From the NCBI RefSeq assembly GCF_900101835.1, contig NZ_FNAF01000003.1, forward strand, positions 124,001 through 188,000: DNA of 64,000 nt. Reading direction: 5' to 3'. Below the pieces are notes generated by a model that saw only the letters and a program-made list of their open reading frames with translations, ran no database searches and was not told the origin of the DNA. Positions 9,358 to 17,685 of this stretch are shown one piece after another. The position numbers were made by a program, and so were the translations under genes. The DNA is from Peptococcus niger (lineage in GTDB: Bacteria; Bacillota; Peptococcia; Peptococcales; Peptococcaceae). Positions within the stretch are counted from its first letter, which is position 1. Every line of letters begins with the position of its first letter.

Positions 9358-10445
9358 TGACGCAACAATACGCAGCCACTGACATTGGACCTCCTCATTA
9401 TTTTGAGAGAATGCCCCAAATTTGTCAGGACAACTATTTCAAATGGGAATACCACGAAAAAATCAAACCGGGCGTTTACATGCACCACGGTCCTGCTGGT
9501 GACGTGTATACCGTTCGTGTCGGTTCTCCGCGTTTACTTTCTATTGAATCCTTACGTTGGTTTGCTGGTTTGGCTGACAAATATTGTGATGGCCATTTCC
9601 GCTTTACCACCCGTAGTTCCATCGAATTTTTGACCCCCAACAAAGAAAATGTTGATAAGATTATCGAAGAAGTCGAAGAGTATGGCTTCCCTGTTGGCGG
9701 GACCGGTAATTCTTTGAAAACCTTGTTGCACACCCAGGGCTGGGTACACTGCCACAGTGCTGCAACAGATGCTTCCGGCACCACTAAGGTGGTCATGGAC
9801 GAACTCTATGACTACTTCAAACGTGATGACCTGCCGGCTCAATTGAAAATTTCCATGGCTTGCTGCCTGAACATGTGCGGTGCTGTTCACTGCTCCGACA
9901 TTTCCTTTGTCGGTATTCACAGAACGCTTCCGCGTGTTTTGGACGAAGAAGTGGCCAACAGCTGCGAAATTCCGAACTTGGTTGCCAGCTGCCCGGTCGG
10001 CGCCATTCGTCCGAACCCGAAAAAGAAATCTGTTACCATTAACGAAGAAAAATGCATGTACTGCGGGAACTGCTTCTCCGTATGCCCGGCTCTGCCGATT
10101 GCAAACCCGGATGATGACGGTCTTGCTATTTTCGTCGGTGGTAAAGTCTCCAACACCCGTAAAGGTCCGTCTTTCTCAAAATTGGTTGTTCCCTACATTC
10201 CGAACGAACCGCCGCGCTGGCCGACCCTGGTTAAAACCATCAAAATGCTCGTAGAAGTATGGGTTGAAAACGCACGTCCCGGTGAACGTTACGGTGAGTG
10301 GGTAGAACGTATCGGTTGGGAAAAATTCTTCGAATTGACCGGCCTTGAATTCACCGATAAGCACATTGACGACTTCACCTTCTCTGTGAAGACCTTCCGC
10401 AGTACTAGCAACTTTAAATTTACCGACGCAGTCGAAACGATGTAA
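9357..10445 (+). CDS. dsrB: Dissimilatory sulfite reductase beta subunit
   Basis: Beta subunit of the sulfite reductase, 362 residues. It contains FRFTTRSSIEF, the cluster/siroheme motif CCLNMCGAVHC near residue 170 and a ferredoxin domain (CMYCGNCFSVCP) around residue 230. It overlaps dsrA by one base and is followed 41 bases later by dsrD, which has its own good ribosome site. All motifs are intact, so the enzyme should be functional. Confidence 0.97.
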   Translation: MTQQYAATDIGPPHYFERMPQICQDNYFKWEYHEKIKPGVYMHHGPAGDVYTVRVGSPRLLSIESLRWFAGLADKYCDGHFRFTTRSSIEFLTPNKENVDKIIEEVEEYGFPVGGTGNSLKTLLHTQGWVHCHSAATDASGTTKVVMDELYDYFKRDDLPAQLKISMACCLNMCGAVHCSDISFVGIHRTLPRVLDEEVANSCEIPNLVASCPVGAIRPNPKKKSVTINEEKCMYCGNCFSVCPALPIANPDDDGLAIFVGGKVSNTRKGPSFSKLVVPYIPNEPPRWPTLVKTIKMLVEVWVENARPGERYGEWVERIGWEKFFELTGLEFTDKHIDDFTFSVKTFRSTSNFKFTDAVETM

Positions 10446-10486
10446 GGTCATCGCTTTCGTGCGCGGCGCCGAAAGGAGATGTCTTT

Positions 10487-10711
10487 ATGGCTGAATACAC
10501 GCAAGAAGAATTGTCGGCAAAAATTCTTGAATTTCTAGGCACCAAAGAGAAAGCGAAGAATAAAGAAGTCGCTACCGCTCTTGGCGTCAAGAAGCGTGAC
10601 GTTGACAAGGTAGTTAATGATCTTGCTAAAGAAGGTAAGATTGAATTCCTCTACCTTGGCACCAGTTACATCTGCCTGCCCGGTTCCAAAGGAACCGCCG
10701 GCGCAGAATAG
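10487..10711 (+). CDS. dsrD: Dissimilatory sulfite reductase activator DsrD
   Basis: A 74-residue winged-helix protein (NKEVATALGVKKRDVDKVV) found only with reductive-type DsrAB. It has been described as an allosteric activator of DsrAB. The ATG follows a strong GAAAGGAG site. It ends the dsrABD unit; a new promoter lies between it and the next gene. Confidence 0.93.
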   Translation: MAEYTQEELSAKILEFLGTKEKAKNKEVATALGVKKRDVDKVVNDLAKEGKIEFLYLGTSYICLPGSKGTAGAE

Positions 10712-10750
10712 TCAAATTGTGATGGTATAAGCAAGTCTGATAGTACCTGC

Positions 10751-10780
10751 TTTGCTATTGTACAGACAATTTGCTATAAT
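10751..10780 (+). promoter_or_regulatory. Promoter for the small gene and dsrC
   Basis: TTTGCT (10751-10756), 18-base spacer, perfect TATAAT (10775-10780). The weak -35 makes this a moderate call. Confidence 0.5.
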
Positions 10781-10803
10781 ATTCTTGTTAGAAGGGGAAA
10801 AAC

Positions 10804-11004
10804 ATGGCACTCATGGATGACTGTATGGAGTGGTTGAACTATGTGGAGGATTTGATCCGCGAGCTCTCCGATTCCAAACCGTCGGAATTCAAACAAGGAC
10901 AGGTTGACGGCCTGAGAATGGCCGCCGACATGTTAAAGGATTATTTGGCGGATTATCCCGGCTATGTAGACCCACTTCGTAAATTCGATCAATTCAAAAT
11001 GTAA
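10804..11004 (+). CDS. Small protein of unknown function next to dsrC
   Basis: A 66-residue acidic, helical protein (MALMDDCMEWLNYVEDLIREL...) with one cysteine and no recognisable domain. It starts behind AGAAGGGG and ends 12 bases before dsrC, so it shares dsrC's transcript. I do not recognise it. The position between dsrABD and dsrC suggests a role with sulfite reduction, for example as a small partner of DsrC, but nothing in the sequence proves that. Confidence 0.75.
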   Translation: MALMDDCMEWLNYVEDLIRELSDSKPSEFKQGQVDGLRMAADMLKDYLADYPGYVDPLRKFDQFKM

Positions 11005-11016
11005 GGAGAAGATACC

Positions 11017-11334
11017 ATGCCAGATATCGATGTAAACGGTAAAAAAATTGAAGTCGATGAAGACGGTTTCTTAGTCAACCTCGACGACTGGGATGAAGAT
11101 GTTGCTAAATATTTAGCAGAACAAGAAGGTATCAATGAACTCAATGAAGATCATTGGAAAGTCATTCAATACCTGAAAGACTACTTCAAAGAATACGGGA
11201 TTGCTCCCATGGTCCGTAAACTGACCAAGGAATCCGGCTACAGCCTGAAACAGATTTATGATCTGTTCCCGTCCGGCCCGGCAAAAGGCGCTTGCAAAAT
11301 CGCAGGCCTGCCGAAACCGACCGGTTGCGTATAA
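11017..11334 (+). CDS. dsrC: Sulfur carrier protein DsrC
   Basis: A 105-residue DsrC/TusE-family protein. It receives the sulfur from DsrAB on a flexible C-terminal arm and forms a trisulfide that is later reduced, usually at the membrane. The arm ends ACKIAGLPKPTGCV and keeps both conserved cysteines, Cys93 and Cys104, ten residues apart, which separates a true DsrC from TusE. GGAGAAG precedes the ATG. A strong terminator follows, and a decayed copy of its 3' end lies about 90 bases downstream. Confidence 0.97.
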   Translation: MPDIDVNGKKIEVDEDGFLVNLDDWDEDVAKYLAEQEGINELNEDHWKVIQYLKDYFKEYGIAPMVRKLTKESGYSLKQIYDLFPSGPAKGACKIAGLPKPTGCV

Positions 11335-11342
11335 TCGTATGA

Positions 11343-11375
11343 AAAAGAGCTCAGCTTTGGCTGAGCTCTTTTTTT
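11343..11375 (+). terminator. Terminator after dsrC
   Basis: Ten-pair stem AGAGCTCAGC/GCTGAGCTCT followed by seven Ts. Confidence 0.93.
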
Positions 11376-11421
11376 ATGCCGCCTTTTTTCACTCATCCGC
11401 ATCAGATTGATAAATGTACGG

Positions 11422-11517
11422 CAACAGATTTATACTCTGTTCCTGTCCCGCCCGGCAAAAGCTGCTTATAAAATTGTAGACCTGCCCAAAGCGATTCTTG
11501 TGGAATTGACTTTATGA
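11422..11517 (+). pseudogene. Remnant of a duplicated dsrC 3' end
   Basis: The bases 11424-11490 align with the last part of dsrC (from codon QIY). The reading QQIYTLFLSRPAKAAYKIVD matches DsrC QIYDLFPSGPAKGACKIAG in the same frame, ending at a TGA. Both active cysteines are lost (C to Y, and the GCV end to VEL), and there is no start codon or ribosome site in frame. It is a partial tandem duplication that has decayed. Confidence 0.8.
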
Positions 11518-11573
11518 GTGCGCCTTGCTATTATGAAACAAGTAACACTTGAGACTATAAAGGAGGGCTTTGC

Positions 11574-12212
11574 ATGCAGAAAATGATTGAGATGGAAATT
11601 GCAGGCGTTCGTCGGCGCCTACCTTTGTACCAAGTGGATGAAGAGACTTATGAAGCGGTGTTCATCGCTTTTAATGATGTCACCTTAACGCAAAATGCGG
11701 CAAGAGCTCTACTGGAACAAGTGCCTGACTTTGACTGCATTTTAACAGAAGAAACACAAGGCGTTCCCTTGGCCTTTGAGATGTCTCGCCAGGCTGGGTT
11801 GAAGCGTTATATTGTGGCCCGCAAGCAGGCAAAGGCACATATGGACGATGTGGTGGCCATCCAAATTGAAGGCAAGATTGAAGGCGAGGAGGATGTGCCG
11901 CTGAATGTCCGCAAGCTGTACTTGAGCCAGGAAGATGCCCTTTATTTGAAAGGCAAACGCGTCCTTTTGGTGGATGACTGCGTCCTGCATGGCAAGACCA
12001 TGTACGCTTTGGACCAATTGGTTGATGCCCTGGGCGGTTATGTGGCCGGAATGGCAACCATACTGGTCCAGGAAGGGGCCCCCGATTTACCGGATTTGCT
12101 GGCGCTGGGAAGGGTGCCGATGTTTGATGCGGCATCGGTTCAAGCTGTTCCCCTGGAACCGGTCGGCTTGGTATATGCAGAAGCCGTTGATGAGGAGGGT
12201 GCTGATGAATAA
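11574..12212 (+). CDS. Phosphoribosyltransferase family protein
   Basis: A 212-residue type I phosphoribosyltransferase. The PRPP-binding signature reads VLLVDDCVLHGKTM near residue 132, and the N-terminal half has a substrate-loop segment (ILTEETQGVPLAFEM). The layout resembles adenine or xanthine phosphoribosyltransferases, so it likely salvages a purine base or acts as a sensor of one; the substrate is not clear. The ATG follows GGAGGG, and the gene overlaps the next one by 8 bases. Confidence 0.8.
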   Translation: MQKMIEMEIAGVRRRLPLYQVDEETYEAVFIAFNDVTLTQNAARALLEQVPDFDCILTEETQGVPLAFEMSRQAGLKRYIVARKQAKAHMDDVVAIQIEGKIEGEEDVPLNVRKLYLSQEDALYLKGKRVLLVDDCVLHGKTMYALDQLVDALGGYVAGMATILVQEGAPDLPDLLALGRVPMFDAASVQAVPLEPVGLVYAEAVDEEGADE

Positions 12213-13041
12213 ATGGCCATTGGCCGGTGCAGGATTGATGCTGGCCGGGATCAATTATGCCGCTTGGCGGCTGTGTTCTTATGAACCGTCCATCACACGT
12301 TATCGGCTACAAGATGCCCATTGGCAGGGTGACCGGCCACTGAGGCTGGCCTTGGTGAGTGATTTCCACAGCGGCAGCGGTCAGTGGAGCGGGAAGGCGC
12401 TGGCCCGTATCGTTTTGAATGAGCAAGCGGATGCCTTGCTGATTGCAGGAGACCATTTTGATCGCAAGGGCGAAATTGACGAAGGGCTTGCCCTTATTAC
12501 AGAAGTGGTCCCTCACATACCGGTCTTTTTTGTAACCGGGAACCATGAAGAAGGTCGGTCCGACCGGGTTGAGATGGTTGAAGAGCTTCGCGCTTGCGGT
12601 GTTGCCGTTTTGGCTAACGAGGGGGCAGCCTTTCAGGCCGCAGGGCAGCGGATAGAAGTCCTTGGATTTAAAGATGTGGCTGCCTTTGCAGATCGAGACG
12701 ACTGGGTATGGGCGGCCGGTAGCCCCTTGAAAGAGGGACCGGTAGACCGACAAGCCTATCGGGTGGTTTTGTCCCATCGGCCGGAACAGGTGGATTTTTA
12801 TAATCAGCTCCAGGCTCATTTGGTGCTGTGCGGCCATGCCCATGGTGGTCAATGGCGCTTGCCGGTTATCGGTGGTGTCTTTGCACCGGGGCAGGGCCTC
12901 TTCCCGCGGTTCAGTCGTGGCATTTATACCTGCGGGGAAAAATACCCCTATCATTTGATTGTCAGCGCCGGTTTTGCAGTGCATCCCTTGGTGCCACGCA
13001 TTGCCAATCGACCGGAGCTGGTCATGGTGGATATTGGCTGA
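12205..13041 (+). CDS. Membrane-anchored metallophosphoesterase
   Basis: A 278-residue calcineurin-like phosphoesterase. An N-terminal hydrophobic helix (WPLAGAGLMLAGINYAAW) should anchor it in the membrane. Metal-binding motifs appear in order: DFHSG (DxH), GDHFD, GNHEE and CGHAHGGQ. This matches the YkuE/YaeI-like group acting on membrane lipids or UDP-sugar-lipid intermediates, but the substrate is not known here. The ATG at 12205 has GGAGGG upstream and overlaps the phosphoribosyltransferase stop. Confidence 0.88.
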   Translation: MNKWPLAGAGLMLAGINYAAWRLCSYEPSITRYRLQDAHWQGDRPLRLALVSDFHSGSGQWSGKALARIVLNEQADALLIAGDHFDRKGEIDEGLALITEVVPHIPVFFVTGNHEEGRSDRVEMVEELRACGVAVLANEGAAFQAAGQRIEVLGFKDVAAFADRDDWVWAAGSPLKEGPVDRQAYRVVLSHRPEQVDFYNQLQAHLVLCGHAHGGQWRLPVIGGVFAPGQGLFPRFSRGIYTCGEKYPYHLIVSAGFAVHPLVPRIANRPELVMVDIG

Positions 13042-13066
13042 TTTTAAACTGGTATATAATAGATCA

Positions 13067-13105
13067 AAAGCTGGTTGATTCATACTTGAATCGGTCAGCT
13101 TTTTT
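13067..13105 (+). terminator. Terminator after the phosphoesterase gene
   Basis: Interrupted stem AAAGCTG..GATTC / GAATC..CAGCTTT with a 6-base loop and a T run. Confidence 0.75.
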
Positions 13106-13237
13106 ATTATTATGCATATATCCGCCTTAAAGGCCGGGAAAAATAAAGCAGACTAGAATAAATATTCAGACAAAGAGGCTTATTTTGGTATTTCTCCAAA
13201 AAATTTCCATATTTTGAAGAAAGTGATACAGAACAGC

Positions 13238-13266
13238 TTGAATTTATTGAATTCTGCCCGTATAAT
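13238..13266 (+). promoter_or_regulatory. Promoter for the lactate permease
   Basis: TTGAAT (13238-13243), 17-base spacer, TATAAT (13261-13266), 42 bases before the start codon. Confidence 0.8.
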
Positions 13267-13308
13267 ACGTATAGGCAATCATACTAAAAAATGTAGAGGA
13301 GGTATTTT

Positions 13309-15003
13309 ATGATTGGCGCCATTTGGACCCAAAACTATACGCCTATCGGCGATAGTGTTTGGCTATCTGCTCTTGTAGCACTTGTTCCCATTATTTTCTT
13401 TCTTGTTACTCTAGGGGTATTGCGCTGGAAAGCGCACGTTGCCGGTTTTTGCACGGCTGTTTTATCCGCCATTATCGCAATTCTCGTTTTTAAAATGCCG
13501 GTGGCATCAGCTGTAATGGCCGGTGTCAATGGGTTCCTGTATGGATTATGGCCCATTGCCTGGATCATTATCTGTGCCGTGTTCCTGTACAAACTTTCCG
13601 TTAACAGCGGCCAGTTTGACATCATCCGCGACAGCATCCTGTCCATTACGGAGGACCAACGTATCTTGGTTATCCTGGTTGGCTTCTGTTTCGGGTCCTT
13701 CCTTGAAGGGGCCGCAGGCTTTGGCGCTCCGGTTGCTATTGCAGCAGCGCTCTTGGCCGGGATCGGTCTGAAACCCTTGTATGCAGCAGGTCTGTGCTTG
13801 GTGGCCAACTCTGCACCGGTTTGCTTCGGTGCTTTAGGGGTACCGATTATCACAGCAGGGTCGGTTACCGGGATTGATGCAACCCTGATCGGTCAACAGG
13901 CAGCCAACCAATTGGCTATTTTATCTTTAGTGGTACCGCTCTTTATCGTCTTTTTGATGGACGGTCTGCGCGGCATTCGTGAATGCTGGCCTGCAGCGAT
14001 TGTTGCCGGTGTTTCCTTTGCCGCAGCTCAGTTGGTTTCCGCCCACGTTTTCGGGCCTCAGTTGCCGTCTATTATTTCGGCAGTGGTTTCCCTCTTGTGC
14101 ATGGTCGTTCTCTTGCGCGTCTGGAAACCGAAACATGTGTACACCATTGAAGAAGCTGCTAAAGAAGCTGGAGAAGAAGTTAATGCCGGTGCTTTAGCAG
14201 ACTTGCAGCATCATTCTGCCGGCACCATTGTTCGTGCCTGGAGCCCCTTCCTCTTGCTCATTGTTTTCGTTATTATTTGGACGAATAAAGGCTTTAAAGC
14301 ACTCTTCGCACCGGCAGCTGACGGTGTAGCTGCAGGCCCCTTGGCCGGTACGGTGTTAACCTTTAAGATGCCGGGCCTTCATGAAATGGTGCAGCAGGCA
14401 CAGCCGATTGGCGATGCAGTTTTGCCGGCTGTGTTTAAACTGGACATCCTCAGCGGTACAGGGACAGCTATTTTCTTAGCGGCCATTGCAACGGTCTTTG
14501 TCTATGGCATGGGCGCTTCCAAGGCCCTTGCTACCTTTAAAGAAACCATTAACGAAATGAAATGGGCCATCGTTAACATCGGTTGCGTTCTGGCGTTTGC
14601 TTATGTCATGAACTTCTCCGGTATGGCTTCTACGATGGCGCTGGCCTTGGCTTCTACCGGTGCCTTGTTCCCCTTCATTTCTCCCTTGATTGGTTGGGTC
14701 GGCGTGTTCTTGACCGGTTCCGATACTTCTGCAAACGCTTTGTTCTGCGGCTTGCAGGCAACCACAGCCAACCAGGTGGGCGTATCCGATGTCCTTCTGG
14801 TGGCAGCCAATTCCTCCGGTGGGGTTACCGGGAAAATGATTTCTCCCCAATCCATGGCCATTGCGTGTGCAGCAGTTGGGATGGTCGGGAAGGAAAGCGA
14901 GCTTTTGCGGTATACCATCCGCTTCAGTTTCTTGTTCGCTTTGTTGATTTGTATTGTCAACGGCCTTTTTGCCTACGTGTTACCGTTTGCAGTCGTTGGC
15001 TAA
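13309..15003 (+). CDS. lctP: L-lactate permease (LctP family)
   Basis: A 564-residue integral membrane transporter of the lactate permease family with about a dozen hydrophobic helices. Family hallmarks are GSFLEGAAGFGAPVAIAAAL near residue 130 and the repeat-like FLTGSDTSANALFCGLQ near residue 468. It imports lactate (or glycolate) with protons. Together with lutA at the left edge it points to lactate as an electron donor, which would suit sulfite respiration. It is a single-gene unit with its own promoter and terminator. Confidence 0.93.
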   Translation: MIGAIWTQNYTPIGDSVWLSALVALVPIIFFLVTLGVLRWKAHVAGFCTAVLSAIIAILVFKMPVASAVMAGVNGFLYGLWPIAWIIICAVFLYKLSVNSGQFDIIRDSILSITEDQRILVILVGFCFGSFLEGAAGFGAPVAIAAALLAGIGLKPLYAAGLCLVANSAPVCFGALGVPIITAGSVTGIDATLIGQQAANQLAILSLVVPLFIVFLMDGLRGIRECWPAAIVAGVSFAAAQLVSAHVFGPQLPSIISAVVSLLCMVVLLRVWKPKHVYTIEEAAKEAGEEVNAGALADLQHHSAGTIVRAWSPFLLLIVFVIIWTNKGFKALFAPAADGVAAGPLAGTVLTFKMPGLHEMVQQAQPIGDAVLPAVFKLDILSGTGTAIFLAAIATVFVYGMGASKALATFKETINEMKWAIVNIGCVLAFAYVMNFSGMASTMALALASTGALFPFISPLIGWVGVFLTGSDTSANALFCGLQATTANQVGVSDVLLVAANSSGGVTGKMISPQSMAIACAAVGMVGKESELLRYTIRFSFLFALLICIVNGLFAYVLPFAVVG

Positions 15004-15014
15004 AGAATTTGATT

Positions 15015-15048
15015 ACACGAGCTCTGTATGTGGAGCTCGTGTTTTTTT
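15015..15048 (+). terminator. Terminator after lctP
   Basis: Ten-pair stem ACACGAGCTC/GAGCTCGTGT with an 8-base loop and seven Ts. Confidence 0.93.
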
Positions 15049-15111
15049 ATGTGACAGCGGGGCTTGCTCATGATAGAATAGGAGTGTTATAGAGATTGAA
15101 AGGGTGAGCCG

Positions 15112-15567
15112 ATGACGGAAAAACAAAAAATGGCCTATTGGCGCTTGATCATGGCATTTTTGGTCTATGCCGTTATTTGGATGGGCTATAAAGCATGGAT
15201 GCCCTATTGGGCCGGTGCTTTTTTATTACCGTTGGCAACCTTGCTGAGGCCGCATTTCAATGAGGCCATGGCGTCTTGGCCGGCGGTGCAAGAGGCGGGG
15301 CTTTTCTTTTATGTGGTGAAGTGGTTTGCGGTTATCTTGGGGCTTTTGGCCGCCGGTTTCCTGCTGGGGGCGATGGCCTTAAATGTACCGCTTACCCGCT
15401 TGCCCCAGGTGGCCATGCGCGAAGGGCTGGTCCTAGTGCCGCTGCTTTTCATTCCGATTTGCAGCTACCTGAACTATGCCAAGCATCATGTTAATGATCA
15501 GATGCGTCGCGCCCGACAGGCAAGGGCCGCCGGGCGCAAAAAGAAAAAAACAGGCAAAAGGAGATAA
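15112..15567 (+). CDS. Small membrane protein of unknown function
   Basis: A 151-residue protein with four predicted membrane helices (around residues 10-28, 32-45, 62-90 and 101-120) and a very basic C-terminus (RRARQARAAGRKKKKTGKRR). I do not recognise it. It ends 2 bases before glnN and starts behind GAAAGGGTGAG, so it is probably co-transcribed with glutamine synthetase. Confidence 0.75.
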   Translation: MTEKQKMAYWRLIMAFLVYAVIWMGYKAWMPYWAGAFLLPLATLLRPHFNEAMASWPAVQEAGLFFYVVKWFAVILGLLAAGFLLGAMALNVPLTRLPQVAMREGLVLVPLLFIPICSYLNYAKHHVNDQMRRARQARAAGRKKKKTGKRR

Positions 15568-15569
15568 AT

Positions 15570-17684
15570 ATGACGGGTTACAGTGAAGAGGGAATTTCCA
15601 TGTTCGATATGTTTGGAGCAGATGTATTCAGTGATGAAGTCATGCAGCAACGGTTGCCGAAGCGGATTTACAATTCCCTCAAGGCGACCATTGAAACCGG
15701 GTCTGATTTGGACAAGGACATTGCCGAGGTGGTTGCAGCGGCCATGAAGGACTGGGCCATTGAACGGGGGGCGACTCACTTTGCCCATTGGTTCCAACCC
15801 ATGACCGGCATGACGGCAGAGAAGCACGAATCCTTTTTAGAGCCGACCGGCAATGGGCGTGCCATCACCGAGTTTTCCAGCAATAACTTGGTTAAAGGTG
15901 AGCCGGATGCTTCCAGTTTCCCTTCAGGCGGCTTGAGAGAGACCTTTGAAGCCCGGGGCTATACCAGCTGGGACCCCAGCAGTCCGGCCTTCATTAAAGA
16001 TAAGAGCCTGTATATCCCGTCTGTATTCTTTTCCTATACGGGGAATGTGCTGGATAAAAAGACGCCGCTTTTGCGGTCCATGAACAGCATCAATCAAGAA
16101 GGCTTGCGGATTATGCGCCTCTTTGGCGATGAGACAACGCGCCAAGTGATCGCCTATATGGGCGCTGAACAGGAATATTTTCTGGTACCCCTGGAGCATT
16201 ATCGTAAGCGCAAGGACTTATTTATTTGTGGCCGGACTTTGTTTGGGGCGCCGGCCCCCAAGGGCCAGGAGTTTGAAGACCATTATTTTTCAGCCATCAA
16301 TGAACGGGTGGCCGGATTTATGCAGGAACTGGACGAATCGCTCTGGCGGTTGGGGGTCCCGGCCAAGATCAAACACAGCGAAGTCGCTCCGGGCCAGTTT
16401 GAACTGGTGCCGGTTTTCAATACCTGCAATGTGGCCAATGACCAAAACCAGCTGGTCATGGCCTGCATGAACAATATCGCTCCCCACCACGGCTTGGCTT
16501 GCCTGCTCTCTGAGAAACCCTTCAAAGGGGTGAACGGCAGCGGTAAGCACATCAACTGGTCGATTGGGACGGATGACGGCAAGAACTTACTGGTCCCCGG
16601 CGATACGGCAAAAGAAAATGCGCGTTTCCTCCTCTTTTTATGTGCCATGCTCCACGCTGTGGATACCTATCCGGAACTCTTGCGGGCGGTAATATCCTCT
16701 TCCGGCAATGACCTGCGTCTGGGTGGCGATGAAGCGCCGCCGACCATTTTATCAATTTTTATTGGCGATGAAATGCTTGATATCCTGGAAGAAATCGAAA
16801 AAGGCCGGGACTACAATACGGTGGACAAGGGCGTCATGGAACTGGGTGTGAACATTCTCCCCAAACTGCCGAAGGATATTTCCGACCGGAACCGGACCTC
16901 GCCCTTTGCCTATACCGGGAACAAATTTGAATTCCGGATGCCCGGTGCATCATCATCAACGGCCGGGCCGAATATTGCCCTTAATACGGCTTATGCAGAC
17001 GTGCTCGGGCAATATGCCGACCGGCTGGAAAAAGCGGACCATTTTTGGGATGAACTGAGCCTCTTGATCGTCGAAGAAATCCGCAGCCATAAACGGGTGG
17101 TCTTCAACGGCAACAACTACAGCGATGAATGGGTTGAAGAAGCCAAACGTCGGGGCCTGCCGGTCATTGAACAGGCTGTGGATGCCTTTATTCAATACAA
17201 CAGCGAAAAGAATGCCGTGCTCTTTACCAACCATAAAATTTACACCCAAGAAGAGCTTGATTCACGCCGGGAAATTCATTTGCTGGAATACAGCCGCCGG
17301 ATTAACATTGAAGCCTTGACCATGGTTGAAATGGCCAATAAAAATATTATCCCGGATGTTCTGCGGTATGAAAAATTGCTTTTGTCCATCCTGCGGGACA
17401 AAAAAGACCTGCATTTGAATGTCTCTGAAAGCGCTGAATACTACCTCTTAACCGAGCTTTCCGGCTGTCTGAATGCCTTCCGCAGCGCTGTCATCAAGCT
17501 GGACCATGCCATTGGCTCGGCGCAAGCCTCGCAGGACGATTTGACAGCCTGTGCCTACAGTTATCAAGACCAAGTGTCTGAACAAATGAAGATCGTCCGC
17601 GAACTGGGCGACCGCCTGGAAGTTCTTTGCGATGAAAGCGTCTGGAGCATGCCCAGCTATACGGCGCTTTTATTGGAAGGCTGA
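15570..17684 (+). CDS. glnN: Glutamine synthetase type III
   Basis: ATP-dependent amidation of glutamate, the main ammonium assimilation step. The 704-residue length is typical of the GSIII group, far longer than GlnA. Visible motifs include MGAEQEYFLV (metal-binding glutamates), KHSEVAPGQFE, GVNGSGKHINWSIG and NRTSPFAYTGNKFEFRMPG. I use the ATG at 15570 because AAAAGGAG precedes it; an internal ATG at 15600 is possible. Being next to a choline/amine pathway is not meaningful at this distance. The gene ends 1 base before murJ. Confidence 0.95.
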   Translation: MTGYSEEGISMFDMFGADVFSDEVMQQRLPKRIYNSLKATIETGSDLDKDIAEVVAAAMKDWAIERGATHFAHWFQPMTGMTAEKHESFLEPTGNGRAITEFSSNNLVKGEPDASSFPSGGLRETFEARGYTSWDPSSPAFIKDKSLYIPSVFFSYTGNVLDKKTPLLRSMNSINQEGLRIMRLFGDETTRQVIAYMGAEQEYFLVPLEHYRKRKDLFICGRTLFGAPAPKGQEFEDHYFSAINERVAGFMQELDESLWRLGVPAKIKHSEVAPGQFELVPVFNTCNVANDQNQLVMACMNNIAPHHGLACLLSEKPFKGVNGSGKHINWSIGTDDGKNLLVPGDTAKENARFLLFLCAMLHAVDTYPELLRAVISSSGNDLRLGGDEAPPTILSIFIGDEMLDILEEIEKGRDYNTVDKGVMELGVNILPKLPKDISDRNRTSPFAYTGNKFEFRMPGASSSTAGPNIALNTAYADVLGQYADRLEKADHFWDELSLLIVEEIRSHKRVVFNGNNYSDEWVEEAKRRGLPVIEQAVDAFIQYNSEKNAVLFTNHKIYTQEELDSRREIHLLEYSRRINIEALTMVEMANKNIIPDVLRYEKLLLSILRDKKDLHLNVSESAEYYLLTELSGCLNAFRSAVIKLDHAIGSAQASQDDLTACAYSYQDQVSEQMKIVRELGDRLEVLCDESVWSMPSYTALLLEG

Positions 17685-17685
17685 C

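Noticed and set aside
11974-12204. N-terminal extension of the phosphoesterase inside the phosphoribosyltransferase gene
   Set aside because: The extension is a shadow frame of the upstream gene; the ATG at 12205 has a ribosome site and begins a proper membrane anchor.
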